Shown piece by piece: positions 16,290 through 24,796 of a DNA stretch of 51,106 bases. The stretch lies in contig DFGL01000029.1 of NCBI GenBank assembly GCA_002371215.1, positions 1 through 51,106 of the forward strand. Reading direction: 5' to 3'. Source of the stretch: Ruminococcaceae bacterium UBA3751. GTDB taxonomy: Bacteria > Bacillota > Clostridia > Oscillospirales > Acutalibacteraceae. The notes beneath the pieces are model-generated. The model worked only from the letters and a program-made list of their open reading frames with translations. It had not been told where the DNA came from and ran no database searches. Every line of letters begins with the position of its first letter. The first letter of the stretch is position 1. The translations under genes were made by a program, and so were the position numbers.

Positions 16290-17815
16290 TATACAGTCGC
16301 CTCTGCCTTATCAATTTTTTCATTTTCACTATGTCTGGCGGCGCGCATTTCCTCAAGTTCTTTATACATCTGAGCCTTTGTTTCACCCTCAACGTTATAC
16401 ATTGTTTTAAGAATAATTGATTTAAACAAATTACTGAGCGCATAACCGAAAAGAAGGAAGGCGAGCAGCCAAAGACAGGTTCTCATATAAGTGGGTTTAG
16501 CCTGCATTGTCTTAACAAGGTCGCCCACTGCTGAGGATTCATAGCCGACCCATGCAATCATAAACGGAATAGCAAGGTCCTTTAAATAGTTAAGCGCAGT
16601 GAGAATCCAACCGGGAACAATGCCCTGTATAGCCTCCATTCTTTCGCCCGTCTGCCATTCAAGATAATCATAGTATTCAACGTTGAAATGGGAATTAGAA
16701 AGTTCCTGAACGCCTATACCTACGCCGAAAAGGAAATAGAATACATAAAAGAATATGCTATTCCATCCTTTGAAGAACATAAGTCCCATTTTCGCCTCTG
16801 CAAAGCAGATTGAGAACAGTACGCCCGCGGAAATCATCGCATAGGGACCGCAGAATTTCAACAACTTTGTAGGCTCATATTTTTTGGATAGCTTCGTTGT
16901 AAGCAAATTGCCGACAACCGTTCCCGCAGCAGTGGGAAGCGTTAAGAGAAGGTTTTTTGATGAACCAACGGTAATTGCAGCAAGAAGAGTTGAAAATCTG
17001 CCGAGCGCTGCAAGAACGTTAACCCACTGCATATACTGGAAAGCGCGGTAATTCTTATACTTGAACAGTGAGAAGAGCGCTTTTGAAACCTTGATTTTTT
17101 CTTTTTTCGGAAGTTCGATTCTCTCGTGGCAAAACAGACCGCACATAAGATTACCGAAGAATGTTACACAGGCTGCAACTATTGCAAGAGTCATATACAT
17201 AGCGTTTTTATCATCGCTGAACTTTCCGTAAATGAAGGTAGCAATATACGCTCCGCCGTAGCCGATATAATACGAGAGCTGCCATACGGTAGCAACAGTC
17301 TTTTTCTCCTTAGGGTTAGGAGAAATAACCTGGGCAACGTTCTGACCGAAGTTGTTGAAGGCATTGAATATTGTCTGACAACAGGCAACGCCGTAACGAA
17401 GCAGTATCATCTGTTTAACGGTCCATCCCTCAGGAACCCAGAAATACAGTACGGTTGTTACAAAAATAGGCACAAGACAAATTATGTACCACTGACGGTA
17501 CCTGCCCCAACGGGTTTTCCATTTTTGAACAATTACGCCTGCGATAAGCCCGATTACAATACCTACAAAGGTAGTAAGCGTAGTCATACCCGCACCGATT
17601 TTAGCGATTTTTTCCGCGCTTACGCCTACGGGACCGTAGTACAGCTCATGCAAAAACGCTGTTGCAAGCGTACCCGTGAGCGTTGTGCCGAACATTCCGC
17701 CTACGCGAGCAAGTATAAGACAGACGTATTCAAATTTTGTTATGTACTTTCCCTCTGCGCCTTTCAACGCGCCATCCGGTTTTACAACAGACGGATTAGT
17801 TCTCTCTCTTTTCAT
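16289..17815 (-). CDS. GPH-family sugar:cation symporter (MFS)
   Basis: This 508-residue protein has about 12 membrane helices and the pattern of the glycoside-pentoside-hexuronide (MelB/XynB-like) family: KFEYVCLILARVGGMFGT at the start, then a KWKTRWGRYRQW loop between helices 2 and 3. This loop corresponds to the conserved R-x-G-RYRP-type motif. The ATG at 17815 has AAAGG 8 bases upstream and is preferred over the TTG three codons earlier. It is the first gene of an operon with a GH28-like beta-helix protein and a phosphoesterase. Uptake of a (hexuronide) oligosaccharide is therefore likely. Confidence 0.85.
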   Translation of the reverse strand: MKRERTNPSVVKPDGALKGAEGKYITKFEYVCLILARVGGMFGTTLTGTLATAFLHELYYGPVGVSAEKIAKIGAGMTTLTTFVGIVIGLIAGVIVQKWKTRWGRYRQWYIICLVPIFVTTVLYFWVPEGWTVKQMILLRYGVACCQTIFNAFNNFGQNVAQVISPNPKEKKTVATVWQLSYYIGYGGAYIATFIYGKFSDDKNAMYMTLAIVAACVTFFGNLMCGLFCHERIELPKKEKIKVSKALFSLFKYKNYRAFQYMQWVNVLAALGRFSTLLAAITVGSSKNLLLTLPTAAGTVVGNLLTTKLSKKYEPTKLLKFCGPYAMISAGVLFSICFAEAKMGLMFFKGWNSIFFYVFYFLFGVGIGVQELSNSHFNVEYYDYLEWQTGERMEAIQGIVPGWILTALNYLKDLAIPFMIAWVGYESSAVGDLVKTMQAKPTYMRTCLWLLAFLLFGYALSNLFKSIILKTMYNVEGETKAQMYKELEEMRAARHSENEKIDKAEATV

Positions 17816-17850
17816 TTTCTTCAACCTTTATTTCAGATTATTTACTAAAT

Positions 17851-17879
17851 ATTTTATCATATAAATATTGATAAATCAA
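17851..17879 (-). promoter_or_regulatory. Promoter of the symporter operon
   Basis: On the minus strand TTGATT (17874-17879), 17 bases and TAAAAT (17851-17856) lie 36 bases before the symporter start. The spacer includes an AT-rich near-palindrome (TATCAATATTTATATGATA). Confidence 0.5.
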
Positions 17880-17926
17880 TCTTCACAAAAAAGCATTTTC
17901 TGCATTTTTTACAACGCCTTGTGTGC

Positions 17927-17955
17927 TTGACTTTTAATATAAAATAGTTTAATAT
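17927..17955 (+). promoter_or_regulatory. Promoter of the first STAS gene
   Basis: TTGACT (17927-17932), a 17-base spacer and TAATAT (17950-17955) precede the STAS gene at 18059, implying a leader of nearly 100 bases. No structured leader is evident. Confidence 0.5.
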
Positions 17956-18058
17956 ATTCGTGTAATTTCTTTATACGGTACAAATAATTAGTTATAAGTA
18001 CTGAAAATTCAGTAAAAACGCTTATTTTCAAAAGTCTTAACAAAGGGAGAATGAAATT

Positions 18059-18355
18059 ATGGTTATTAATAAAGATTTAAACGGTAACGCGCTTATTATT
18101 GCTGTTGAAGGCAGGCTTGAAACTACTACAGCACCTGAGCTTGAAGCTGTAATTAAAAGCGAGCTTGACGGTATTACGGAGCTCACCTTTGATTTTGCAA
18201 AACTTGACTACATTTCATCAGCAGGGCTCAGAGTTCTTCTCACAGCGCAAAAAACAATGAACAGGCAGGGTAAAATGACAATTACCGGAGCTAACGACAT
18301 TGTTATGGAAATATTTGACGTTACCGGTTTTTCAGATATTTTAAATATTGAATAA
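18059..18355 (+). CDS. STAS-domain anti-sigma-factor antagonist (SpoIIAA/RsbV-like)
   Basis: This 98-residue protein is a single STAS domain. It has the GRLETTTAPELE helix 1, the FDFAKLDYISSAGLRVL core and the VMEIFDVTGFSDIL end. By alignment with SpoIIAA the phospho-acceptor is the second serine (Ser54) of SSAGL. In partner switching the unphosphorylated form binds an RsbW-type ATPase, and phosphorylation releases it. It is a close paralogue of the STAS proteins at 18867 and 34001. A strong terminator follows, so it is probably made as a single-gene transcript. Confidence 0.9.
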   Translation: MVINKDLNGNALIIAVEGRLETTTAPELEAVIKSELDGITELTFDFAKLDYISSAGLRVLLTAQKTMNRQGKMTITGANDIVMEIFDVTGFSDILNIE

Positions 18356-18396
18356 TCACTCATACAAATTTGCTGAAAAAAGTAATATCATAAAGT

Positions 18397-18436
18397 AAAT
18401 CCCTGTTCAGTTTTAAACTGAACAGGGATTTTTATA
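18397..18436 (+). terminator. Terminator of the first STAS gene
   Basis: A long perfect stem (18397-18413 / 18415-18431, with CCCTGTTCAG / CTGAACAGGG at its heart) is followed by TTTTAT. Confidence 0.9.
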
Positions 18437-18502
18437 CTGTCTTATCAATATATTGCGAAATGAGGCAATAAATTATTCAAAACTCCCATTAAACAGCGAT
18501 AG

Positions 18503-18636
18503 TTACAGCTGTATATCGGGAAATTCAGGATTTGTTACCTCTTCTCCGCCCCAAGGCGGATTAACAATTATTTCAGACGCTGTGATAACATCTTCACCTT
18601 GAACTCCGGTGAATCATAATTTACTGATTTATTCAT
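18503..18636 (-). pseudogene. Frame-broken small peptide gene (DVITASE type)
   Basis: On the minus strand an ATG (18636) lies 9 bases after GGAGG and reads MNKSVNYDSPEFK. A one-base loss then leads to a stop; in the next frame the text continues GEDVITASEIIVNPPWGGEE and ends at 18503. The total of 134 bases is one short of 45 codons. Short Clostridia peptides of this build (M-[KN]-K-Y-x-x-P-E-hydrophobic..., then DVITxS and Trp/Gly/acidic tail) are familiar but uncharacterised. A real mutation or a sequencing error is possible. Confidence 0.6.
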
Positions 18637-18866
18637 ATTATCCAACCTCCGCAAAATATTTATTTGCGGCTTTGCTATAATAATAAAGTGATTTTGCAAA
18701 AGATTATCGAAATAATACAGAACTTTTATACGGATATATTCTCGCCGACTTGGTAAACATATACAATAATCTGAAAATTTTAAACTTTTTATTTATTTTT
18801 AAAGGTATTTGTAGTATAATTGTGATATTAATTAATAAATATAATAACTAAACGGAGGAACACAAT

Positions 18867-19163
18867 ATGAATATTACAAAAGAATTTAACGGAAAAGAAC
18901 TGACTATTATTCTTAACGGCAAACTTGATACGGGTACAACTCCTCAGGCTACCAAAGAAATTCAAGCAGAAATCGGCAACATTGAGTCACTCATTCTCGA
19001 TATGAAGGATTTAAAATACATATCCTCCGCTGGACTTCGCCTTATTCTCTCACTCCATAAGCAGATGGCTGCAAAGGGCGGAATGAAAGTGATAAACGTT
19101 AACGAAACAAATATGGATATTTTTGATTTAACAGGATTTACAGATTTACTTAACATAGAATAA
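18867..19163 (+). CDS. STAS-domain anti-sigma-factor antagonist
   Basis: This 98-residue single STAS domain is a close paralogue of the protein at 18059: GKLDTGTTPQATKE, then LKYISSAGLRLIL with the candidate phospho-serine, and an NMDIFDLTGFTDLL end. GGAGG lies 8 bases before the ATG. It opens the operon STAS / DUF2156 / MATE-ATPase / GNAT / SpoIIE-ATPase. As the target of the fused phosphatase and ATPase of the same operon it should be the switch partner. Confidence 0.9.
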   Translation: MNITKEFNGKELTIILNGKLDTGTTPQATKEIQAEIGNIESLILDMKDLKYISSAGLRLILSLHKQMAAKGGMKVINVNETNMDIFDLTGFTDLLNIE

Positions 19164-19164
19164 T

Positions 19165-20043
19165 ATGACTCAGGCAGCTAAACCGCTTGAATTTGAGCCG
19201 ATTACGCTTTCTCACAGAGAAAAAATTGAGGCTATACGGAAAAATTCAGGCAACACACAGTATCTTTACACCTTCGCTTCCCTTTTTACATGGCAAAAGG
19301 ATGAGCAATACGAAATCTATATTGACGGTGACGCTTTTATAATAAAAAACGGTGCGGAGGGAGAACAGGCATATCTTTTTCCCTGCGGCAGTAACGAAGG
19401 GAAAAAGAGGCTTATTGATAAGCTTATTCAGTTTGAAAAACCTGAGCTTTTCTCCCTGAGCGATGATGACAAAGCGTTCCTTGAAAAAGAATATCCTGAC
19501 AGATTTGATTTCACAGACCGCCGTGAGGAATACTCTTATATTTACGATAAAAAAGCTCAGATTGAGCTAAGCGGTAAGGAATATAAACGAATACGACATA
19601 AAGTTAATACAGGACGTGCTACTGCTGAAAACTGGAACATTGAAGTGCTGACCGAGGATAACATAAAAAGGGCAATTTTCCTTAACAGGTTATGGGCAAA
19701 TTCAAAAGGCGAAAACGAGCTAACTGACGCTCCTGCTGCTTATACAGCGCTCAGCAGTTTCAAGGATATAAACTTGCACGGACTGTTATTTCAGGCTGAC
19801 GGCAGAGATATTGCATATATCGCCGGCTTTTTTATAACGCCCGAAATTTTTGATTTGGCCTTCTGCAAGGTATTGGATACCCGGTGCGACTGTTTTGTTA
19901 AATGGTACTTATATAATGAGCTGCCCGACGAAGTAAAAATTATAGATTCCGAAGAAGATTTAGGCCTTGAAGGGTTGCGCGAACACAAACTTTTTCGCCG
20001 CCCCAAGAGCTTAAAACGCATATGGAAAGGCAGTTATAAATAA
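19165..20043 (+). CDS. DUF2156 (LPG-synthase C-terminal-like) protein
   Basis: This 292-residue protein matches DUF2156, the GNAT-like domain also found at the C-terminus of phosphatidylglycerol lysyltransferase. Marks are the N-terminal TLSHREKIEAIRK with YTFASLFTWQ, the middle DRREEYSYIYDKKAQIELSG, KEYKRIRHKVN, and the end DLGLEGLREHKLFRRPKSL. In true LPG synthases the domain transfers lysine from Lys-tRNA to lipid; soluble versions like this one have no proven role. The start follows the STAS stop by one base without its own ribosome site, and its stop overlaps the next ATG (TAATG). It is thus translationally coupled on both sides. Confidence 0.8.
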   Translation: MTQAAKPLEFEPITLSHREKIEAIRKNSGNTQYLYTFASLFTWQKDEQYEIYIDGDAFIIKNGAEGEQAYLFPCGSNEGKKRLIDKLIQFEKPELFSLSDDDKAFLEKEYPDRFDFTDRREEYSYIYDKKAQIELSGKEYKRIRHKVNTGRATAENWNIEVLTEDNIKRAIFLNRLWANSKGENELTDAPAAYTALSSFKDINLHGLLFQADGRDIAYIAGFFITPEIFDLAFCKVLDTRCDCFVKWYLYNELPDEVKIIDSEEDLGLEGLREHKLFRRPKSLKRIWKGSYK

Positions 20044-21782
20044 TGAATGAAAGCTTATCAGCCAATATTAAAAGCAGAGCATTTACCGACCGTATGTTCA
20101 GCCGGCTTTTTATTCCTGCGCTCATTGCCGCTATCGGTTGGGCTCTCGGCGATATCGCTGACGCGCTGTTCGTAGGTATCAGGCTCGGACGAGTAGGGCT
20201 TGCTACTATGTCGCTCGTGGCTCCCGTTTATATGTTTTACAACGTTCTTGACGCGGGCATTGCAATCGGCACCTCGGTAAAATATGCCCGGGCGCTCGGC
20301 AAGGGTGACGCAAAAAGGGGCATTGAGGTTTTTTCTCAAATGCTTGTTTTTGCTATCATTGTAAGCGTTGCCGTAGGCGCAATCGGACTCGGCGCAATGC
20401 CGTATATACTACGCGCTCTGGGTGCAGGGCCCGAACGCGGTGAATTGTGGAATTACACCAAACAATATCTCCGGATAATGTTTTTAGGTACTCCGTTTAC
20501 TTTTTTATACTTTTTCCTGTATTACTGCGTTCGGTGCGACGATAACGAAAAGCTTGCAAGCGCAGGATACACAATAGGATTTTTAACCGACGTTATTGCC
20601 AGCGCAGTTTTCATTATGGGCTTTAAGCTCGACGTTAAGGGCGCTATCTACGCAACCGTTCTCGGCAAGGTAGTAGGCGTATGCATCTTTATGCTGCATT
20701 TCACAAGAAAATGGACAATTCTACGGTTTAAACCGTTTAAGCCCGATATTAAGTTGGTTTTGTCCGTTTTGAAAACAGGTATGTCCTCCTCAGTAGGTTA
20801 CGTAGGACAGTTTATTGCACTGCTTGCCGTAAATAAATTGCTGTTGAAAATGGGCGGCTCGGCTGCACTTGCAGAGTTGAACGTTGTTCAGAACGTTTCC
20901 TACGTTGCCTTAGCTATCTATACTGCGCTCGGAGATACCGTTCAACCGCTCAGCGCAACATTTTTTGCCGAACACAATAAAGAATCAATAAAAAGAGTTA
21001 TGTCTCTGGGAATACGGATAGGAACGCTCTGCGGCGGAGCGATTGCTATTGCATTTATGATTTTCGCCCCCTCTGTTTGCAAAGTTTTCGGACTGACGGG
21101 AAGCGCTGTAAATACCGGCTCATTTTCTGTAAGGCTGTTCTGCCTTTCGGTAATTCCCGCGGGACTCAACATAATATGGAGCTCCTGCTTCCAGGCAATA
21201 AAAAGAGAAAAAATTGTTTTTTTAATAAATCAGCTCAGGAGCTTTATTTGCTTTCTGGCTTTTGCCTTTGCACTTTCACCTTTAGGAGTTAAATGGTTTT
21301 GGTTTACTTTTCTTGGGGCAGAGTTAGCAACGATTGTAATCTGGGCTCCTATTGCCCGTTACGTAAAGCAAGACGTTTCAAACAAGGTATTTACCTATCT
21401 TCTTGACGTTAACTCCTCGGATATTTCGAAATTGCTCAGAAAAGCAGAGGCATTCTGTGAAGAAAACAATGCGGAAGTAAAGCAGGTTTATGTTGTTACT
21501 ATGTGCATTGAAGAGGTTTGTCAGGCGATTATTGAAAACGCCTTCAACCGTAAGGGCGACGAATATATCCAGCTTACGCTTTGCTTTGAGGCGGATGGCA
21601 CGATTGTTATCCACCTACGCGATAACGCTGTTAACTTCAACCCCTTCGCTATGAGAACGGGGCAGGATTACGACGACCCCGAACACCTCGCTTCGCTCGG
21701 AATACAAATGGTAAAAAGCAAGTCCAAAAATTTCTTCTACCGCAGATACGCAAGCTTTAACACCCTTACCGTGGAGGTTTAG
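20043..21782 (+). CDS. MATE transporter fused to a degenerate RsbW-like ATPase domain
   Basis: Residues 1-450 form a 12-helix MATE exporter (FIPALIAAIGWALGDIADAL, DTVQPLSATFFAEHN). Residues about 455-579 look like an HATPase_c_2 (RsbW) domain: an N-box-like MCIEEVCQAIIENAF, then DNAVNFNPF, and LASLGIQMVKS. Compared with the intact domain in the SpoIIE protein at 22629 (DEIVSN, DKGTPYNP, RGIGGYGIF), the Mg-binding Asn is Ala, the G1-box Gly is Ala, and the G2 glycines are reduced. It may bind a STAS protein without phosphorylating it. Start and upstream stop share TAATG. The fusion suggests transporter activity set by partner switching. Confidence 0.8.
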   Translation: MNESLSANIKSRAFTDRMFSRLFIPALIAAIGWALGDIADALFVGIRLGRVGLATMSLVAPVYMFYNVLDAGIAIGTSVKYARALGKGDAKRGIEVFSQMLVFAIIVSVAVGAIGLGAMPYILRALGAGPERGELWNYTKQYLRIMFLGTPFTFLYFFLYYCVRCDDNEKLASAGYTIGFLTDVIASAVFIMGFKLDVKGAIYATVLGKVVGVCIFMLHFTRKWTILRFKPFKPDIKLVLSVLKTGMSSSVGYVGQFIALLAVNKLLLKMGGSAALAELNVVQNVSYVALAIYTALGDTVQPLSATFFAEHNKESIKRVMSLGIRIGTLCGGAIAIAFMIFAPSVCKVFGLTGSAVNTGSFSVRLFCLSVIPAGLNIIWSSCFQAIKREKIVFLINQLRSFICFLAFAFALSPLGVKWFWFTFLGAELATIVIWAPIARYVKQDVSNKVFTYLLDVNSSDISKLLRKAEAFCEENNAEVKQVYVVTMCIEEVCQAIIENAFNRKGDEYIQLTLCFEADGTIVIHLRDNAVNFNPFAMRTGQDYDDPEHLASLGIQMVKSKSKNFFYRRYASFNTLTVEV

Positions 21783-21787
21783 CACCA

Positions 21788-22615
21788 ATGAATATTGACA
21801 TTCGCCCCGCAACAAAACGTGATATCCCCGCGCTCTGCGAAATCTGGCAGGCTTGCTTTCACGACAGCGACGAATACCTTAAACTGTTTTATGAGGAAAA
21901 CTTCGGCTATGCTGAAATACTCATTCTGACAGTTAACGGCGAGCCCGCCTGTATGGTACATATTTTTGACGCCGAGCTTGTTGACGGAAAGGAATGCTTA
22001 AGCGCAAAATACAAATACGCCGGCGGAACTCTGCCGAAATTTCGAAAAAAGGGCTATTTCCGCATTCTTATGGAATACGTTATGAAAAGAGCGAAAAAAA
22101 ACGGCGACGCTCTGATTTACAAGCCCGCAACGCGTTCGCTCGGCAATTTGTTTATCGGGCTCGGCGCACAGCACGATACGGATTATCGTCTGCTGAGCAT
22201 TGAGCCAAACGAAAAGCATGAGCTTTCGGTTTATGACCTTTCATTTACCGAATACAACCGATTGCGCAACGAGGCTTTTTCTGATATACCCTACGTCAGA
22301 TGGCCTGATAAATATATGCGCTGGTGCCTTAAGGACAATGCATTTTTCGGCGGCAGAACGCTTGGCTTTGAATTTGAGGGAAGGCGCTGCTTTATGATGG
22401 GATATTCTGAGAACAGTACGCTGATTATCAGCGAAACAAATCTAACCCCCGAGCAACTGAAAGCCCTGAGCGGAACGCTATGCGGGCTATTCGGAACAAA
22501 ACGGATAAAGGCATATATGGATGAAAGCATATGCGATGAAGGAGAAAAGGTAATCGCCACCGTTTTATATAACGCACCTATAAAACACACCTATGTAAAT
22601 CTGTTACTTATTTAA
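21788..22615 (+). CDS. GNAT N-acetyltransferase
   Basis: This 275-residue protein has an N-terminal GNAT fold: IRPATKRDIPALCEIW, the beta4-strand around YAGGTLPKFRKKGYFRILMEYV (a RKKGY variant of the acetyl-CoA-binding R/Q-x-x-G-x-G/A loop), and LIYKPATRSLGNLFIGLGA. The C-terminal half (150-275) has an additional, unrecognised domain of the kind found in Eis-like enzymes. It lies 5 bases after the MATE-ATPase gene and 13 before the SpoIIE gene in the same operon. It probably modifies a small molecule or a protein of the pathway; the substrate is unknown. Confidence 0.8.
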   Translation: MNIDIRPATKRDIPALCEIWQACFHDSDEYLKLFYEENFGYAEILILTVNGEPACMVHIFDAELVDGKECLSAKYKYAGGTLPKFRKKGYFRILMEYVMKRAKKNGDALIYKPATRSLGNLFIGLGAQHDTDYRLLSIEPNEKHELSVYDLSFTEYNRLRNEAFSDIPYVRWPDKYMRWCLKDNAFFGGRTLGFEFEGRRCFMMGYSENSTLIISETNLTPEQLKALSGTLCGLFGTKRIKAYMDESICDEGEKVIATVLYNAPIKHTYVNLLLI

Positions 22616-22628
22616 GGGGAGAAATACA

Positions 22629-24752
22629 ATGAGCAAAAAAGTAAAAAATAAAAAGAACAGGATTGTTTCCCTGCGCTTTAAATCCGTAGCGGTAGTACTT
22701 ATAGCTACTATCGTTTTGGCAAGCATCGGAGCGATTATCAGCTACAACGTTTACAGCAACACTATGGACGCGCATTACAAAACGCTCGCAACAAACCTTG
22801 CAAAAACGGCAGCAACGCAGCTTGATACAAACGATATTCTGCACTATTACAATGAAGTTAAAAAAATCGGAGAATTTGATTACGAAAAATACACTAACGA
22901 TGAAAAATACCGTGCAGAATATGACAAAAAGGCAGAAGCGCTCAAGGACGAAAAGTACAACACGATGCTCAACACCCTTTTTGATATAAAAAACAGCTTT
23001 GACGAAAAGGATGACGGCATTAAATATCTCTACGTTCAGAAAATAGACGGAAATGAAACCACCTATATTTTTGACGCAGATAACAGCGAAGACAAATATC
23101 AGCTCGGTACGGTTCGTGAGATTTCAGGTCCTGCAAAGGAAGCTGAGCACCCTGAAGAGGGGCTGGAGCCTTTTATTTCATACGACCAGGATGACGGCTG
23201 GCTCGCAACCTCATACGTTCCTGTAAGGGATAATGACGGAAAGGCTGTCGCTCTCGTGGGTATTGATATTGACATGGATAAAATCATGGCTGACCGAAAT
23301 AATTACCTGAAAAACATAATAGCCGCTTTATCAATCGCGGTTATACTGCTTTGCTTAATCATTATGATTATCGTAAATAAGGGACTTGTCAATCCAATCA
23401 ACAGGCTTTCAAACGCTACAAGCAGGTTTGTTGAAAACCGAAGCGAAGACGCTAATAAGGCCTCGGAGCTTTCAAAGCTGAAGATAAAAACGGGAGATGA
23501 GGTTGAAACGCTATGCGACTCCATTAAACAGATGGAGCGGGATATTAACGAATACATAACCAACCTTACTGCCGTTACGGCTGAAAAGGAAAGAATCGGC
23601 GCTGAACTCGGACTGGCAACAAGAATTCAGGCGGATATGCTCCCCAATATCTTCCCCGCTTTCCCCGAAAGGAGTGACTTTGATATTTACGCAAGTATGA
23701 CTCCTGCGAAAGAGGTTGGCGGCGACTTTTACGATTTCTTCCTAATTGACGACACGCACCTTGCTATGATTATGGCAGACGTTTCGGGAAAAGGAGTTCC
23801 TGCCGCTCTGTTTATGATGATGAGTAAGATTCTTCTTCAAAACGCCGTTTTAAGCGGAATGTCCCCTGCTGAAGCTCTTATGGCAGTTAACAATCAGATT
23901 TGCGCAAACAACAGAGAGGAAATGTTCGTTACCGTTTGGCTCGGCATTGCTGATTTGAGAAACAGAAAGCTCATTGCCGCTAACGCAGGTCACGAAAAGC
24001 CTATAGTAAAAATGCCAAACGGCAAATTTGAGTTATATTCCGATAAACACGGTTTTGTTGTCGGCGGAATGGAAGGGCTCAGATACAGAGATTACGAAAT
24101 GCCGCTTGAAAAAGGCACGAAGATTTTCTTATACACGGACGGAGTTGCCGAGGCTACAGACGCAAACGATGAGCTTTACGGCATTGAAAGAACTCTTGAC
24201 GCGCTCAACACTTGCAAAGACGAAGACCCGAAAACAATTCTTAGAGAGGTTAAGAAAAATGTTGACAAATTTGTAGGAGACGCTCCGCAGTTTGATGACC
24301 TTACAATGCTCTGTTTTGAATTCAAGGGCTTTGAGGGCAGCGATAACGATAGCCTGACTCTCAGCGCAACTCTTGATAACGTTGGGGTTGCAACAGACTA
24401 TGTAGCAGAAAAAATAAGCGAGCTCCCTTTCTCCGAAAAGGTAAAGAATCAAGTCAGCATTGCGGTAGACGAAATAGTCAGCAACGTTGCAAGATACGCT
24501 TATAATGAGGAAGAAACGGGAGAATTCAGTTTAAGGCTTCAATCGGATGACAACGGTATTTCCATTACTGTTACTGACAAAGGTACACCGTACAACCCGC
24601 TTGAAAAGGACGACCCCGACGTTACCCTTTCGGCAGATGAAAGAGGAATCGGCGGATACGGAATCTTCATTGTTAAAAAGACTATGGATGATATTTCATA
24701 CGAAAACAAAGACGGCAGCAACGTCCTTACAATGAGAAAAAACTATAATTAA
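22629..24752 (+). CDS. Membrane sensor SpoIIE-type phosphatase fused to RsbW-like ATPase
   Basis: The order in this 707-residue protein is: membrane helix (about 18-40), extracellular sensor region (41-225, Cache-like by length and position), second helix (226-246), HAMP-like region, SpoIIE PP2C phosphatase (about 330-567), and HATPase_c (about 580-707). Phosphatase motifs are GGDFYDFF, MADVSGKGVPAALFM, LYTDGVAEATD and QFDDLTM. ATPase boxes look intact: VDEIVSNVARYAY, DKGTPYNPLEKDDPD, RGIGGYGIFIVKK. One protein thus carries both opposing activities of a partner switch, RsbU-like phosphatase and RsbW-like kinase, under one outside sensor. Its paralogue is at 31946. No sigma factor gene is near. 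Confidence 0.9.
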   Translation: MSKKVKNKKNRIVSLRFKSVAVVLIATIVLASIGAIISYNVYSNTMDAHYKTLATNLAKTAATQLDTNDILHYYNEVKKIGEFDYEKYTNDEKYRAEYDKKAEALKDEKYNTMLNTLFDIKNSFDEKDDGIKYLYVQKIDGNETTYIFDADNSEDKYQLGTVREISGPAKEAEHPEEGLEPFISYDQDDGWLATSYVPVRDNDGKAVALVGIDIDMDKIMADRNNYLKNIIAALSIAVILLCLIIMIIVNKGLVNPINRLSNATSRFVENRSEDANKASELSKLKIKTGDEVETLCDSIKQMERDINEYITNLTAVTAEKERIGAELGLATRIQADMLPNIFPAFPERSDFDIYASMTPAKEVGGDFYDFFLIDDTHLAMIMADVSGKGVPAALFMMMSKILLQNAVLSGMSPAEALMAVNNQICANNREEMFVTVWLGIADLRNRKLIAANAGHEKPIVKMPNGKFELYSDKHGFVVGGMEGLRYRDYEMPLEKGTKIFLYTDGVAEATDANDELYGIERTLDALNTCKDEDPKTILREVKKNVDKFVGDAPQFDDLTMLCFEFKGFEGSDNDSLTLSATLDNVGVATDYVAEKISELPFSEKVKNQVSIAVDEIVSNVARYAYNEEETGEFSLRLQSDDNGISITVTDKGTPYNPLEKDDPDVTLSADERGIGGYGIFIVKKTMDDISYENKDGSNVLTMRKNYN

Positions 24753-24756
24753 TAAC

Positions 24757-24788
24757 AAAGCCCCGGCTCATACGAGCCGAGGCTTTTT
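24757..24788 (+). terminator. Terminator of the first partner-switch operon
   Basis: The stem AAAGCC-C-CGGCTC / GAGCCG-A-GGCTTT (one mismatch) is followed by TTT. It lies 4 bases after the SpoIIE gene stop and can also serve the converging LURP-one gene. Confidence 0.8.
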
Positions 24789-24796
24789 AGTTTCAT

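Noticed and set aside
18356..18866. Riboswitch between the two STAS genes
   Set aside because: Only the terminator and the broken peptide gene are visible; no conserved aptamer motif was recognised.
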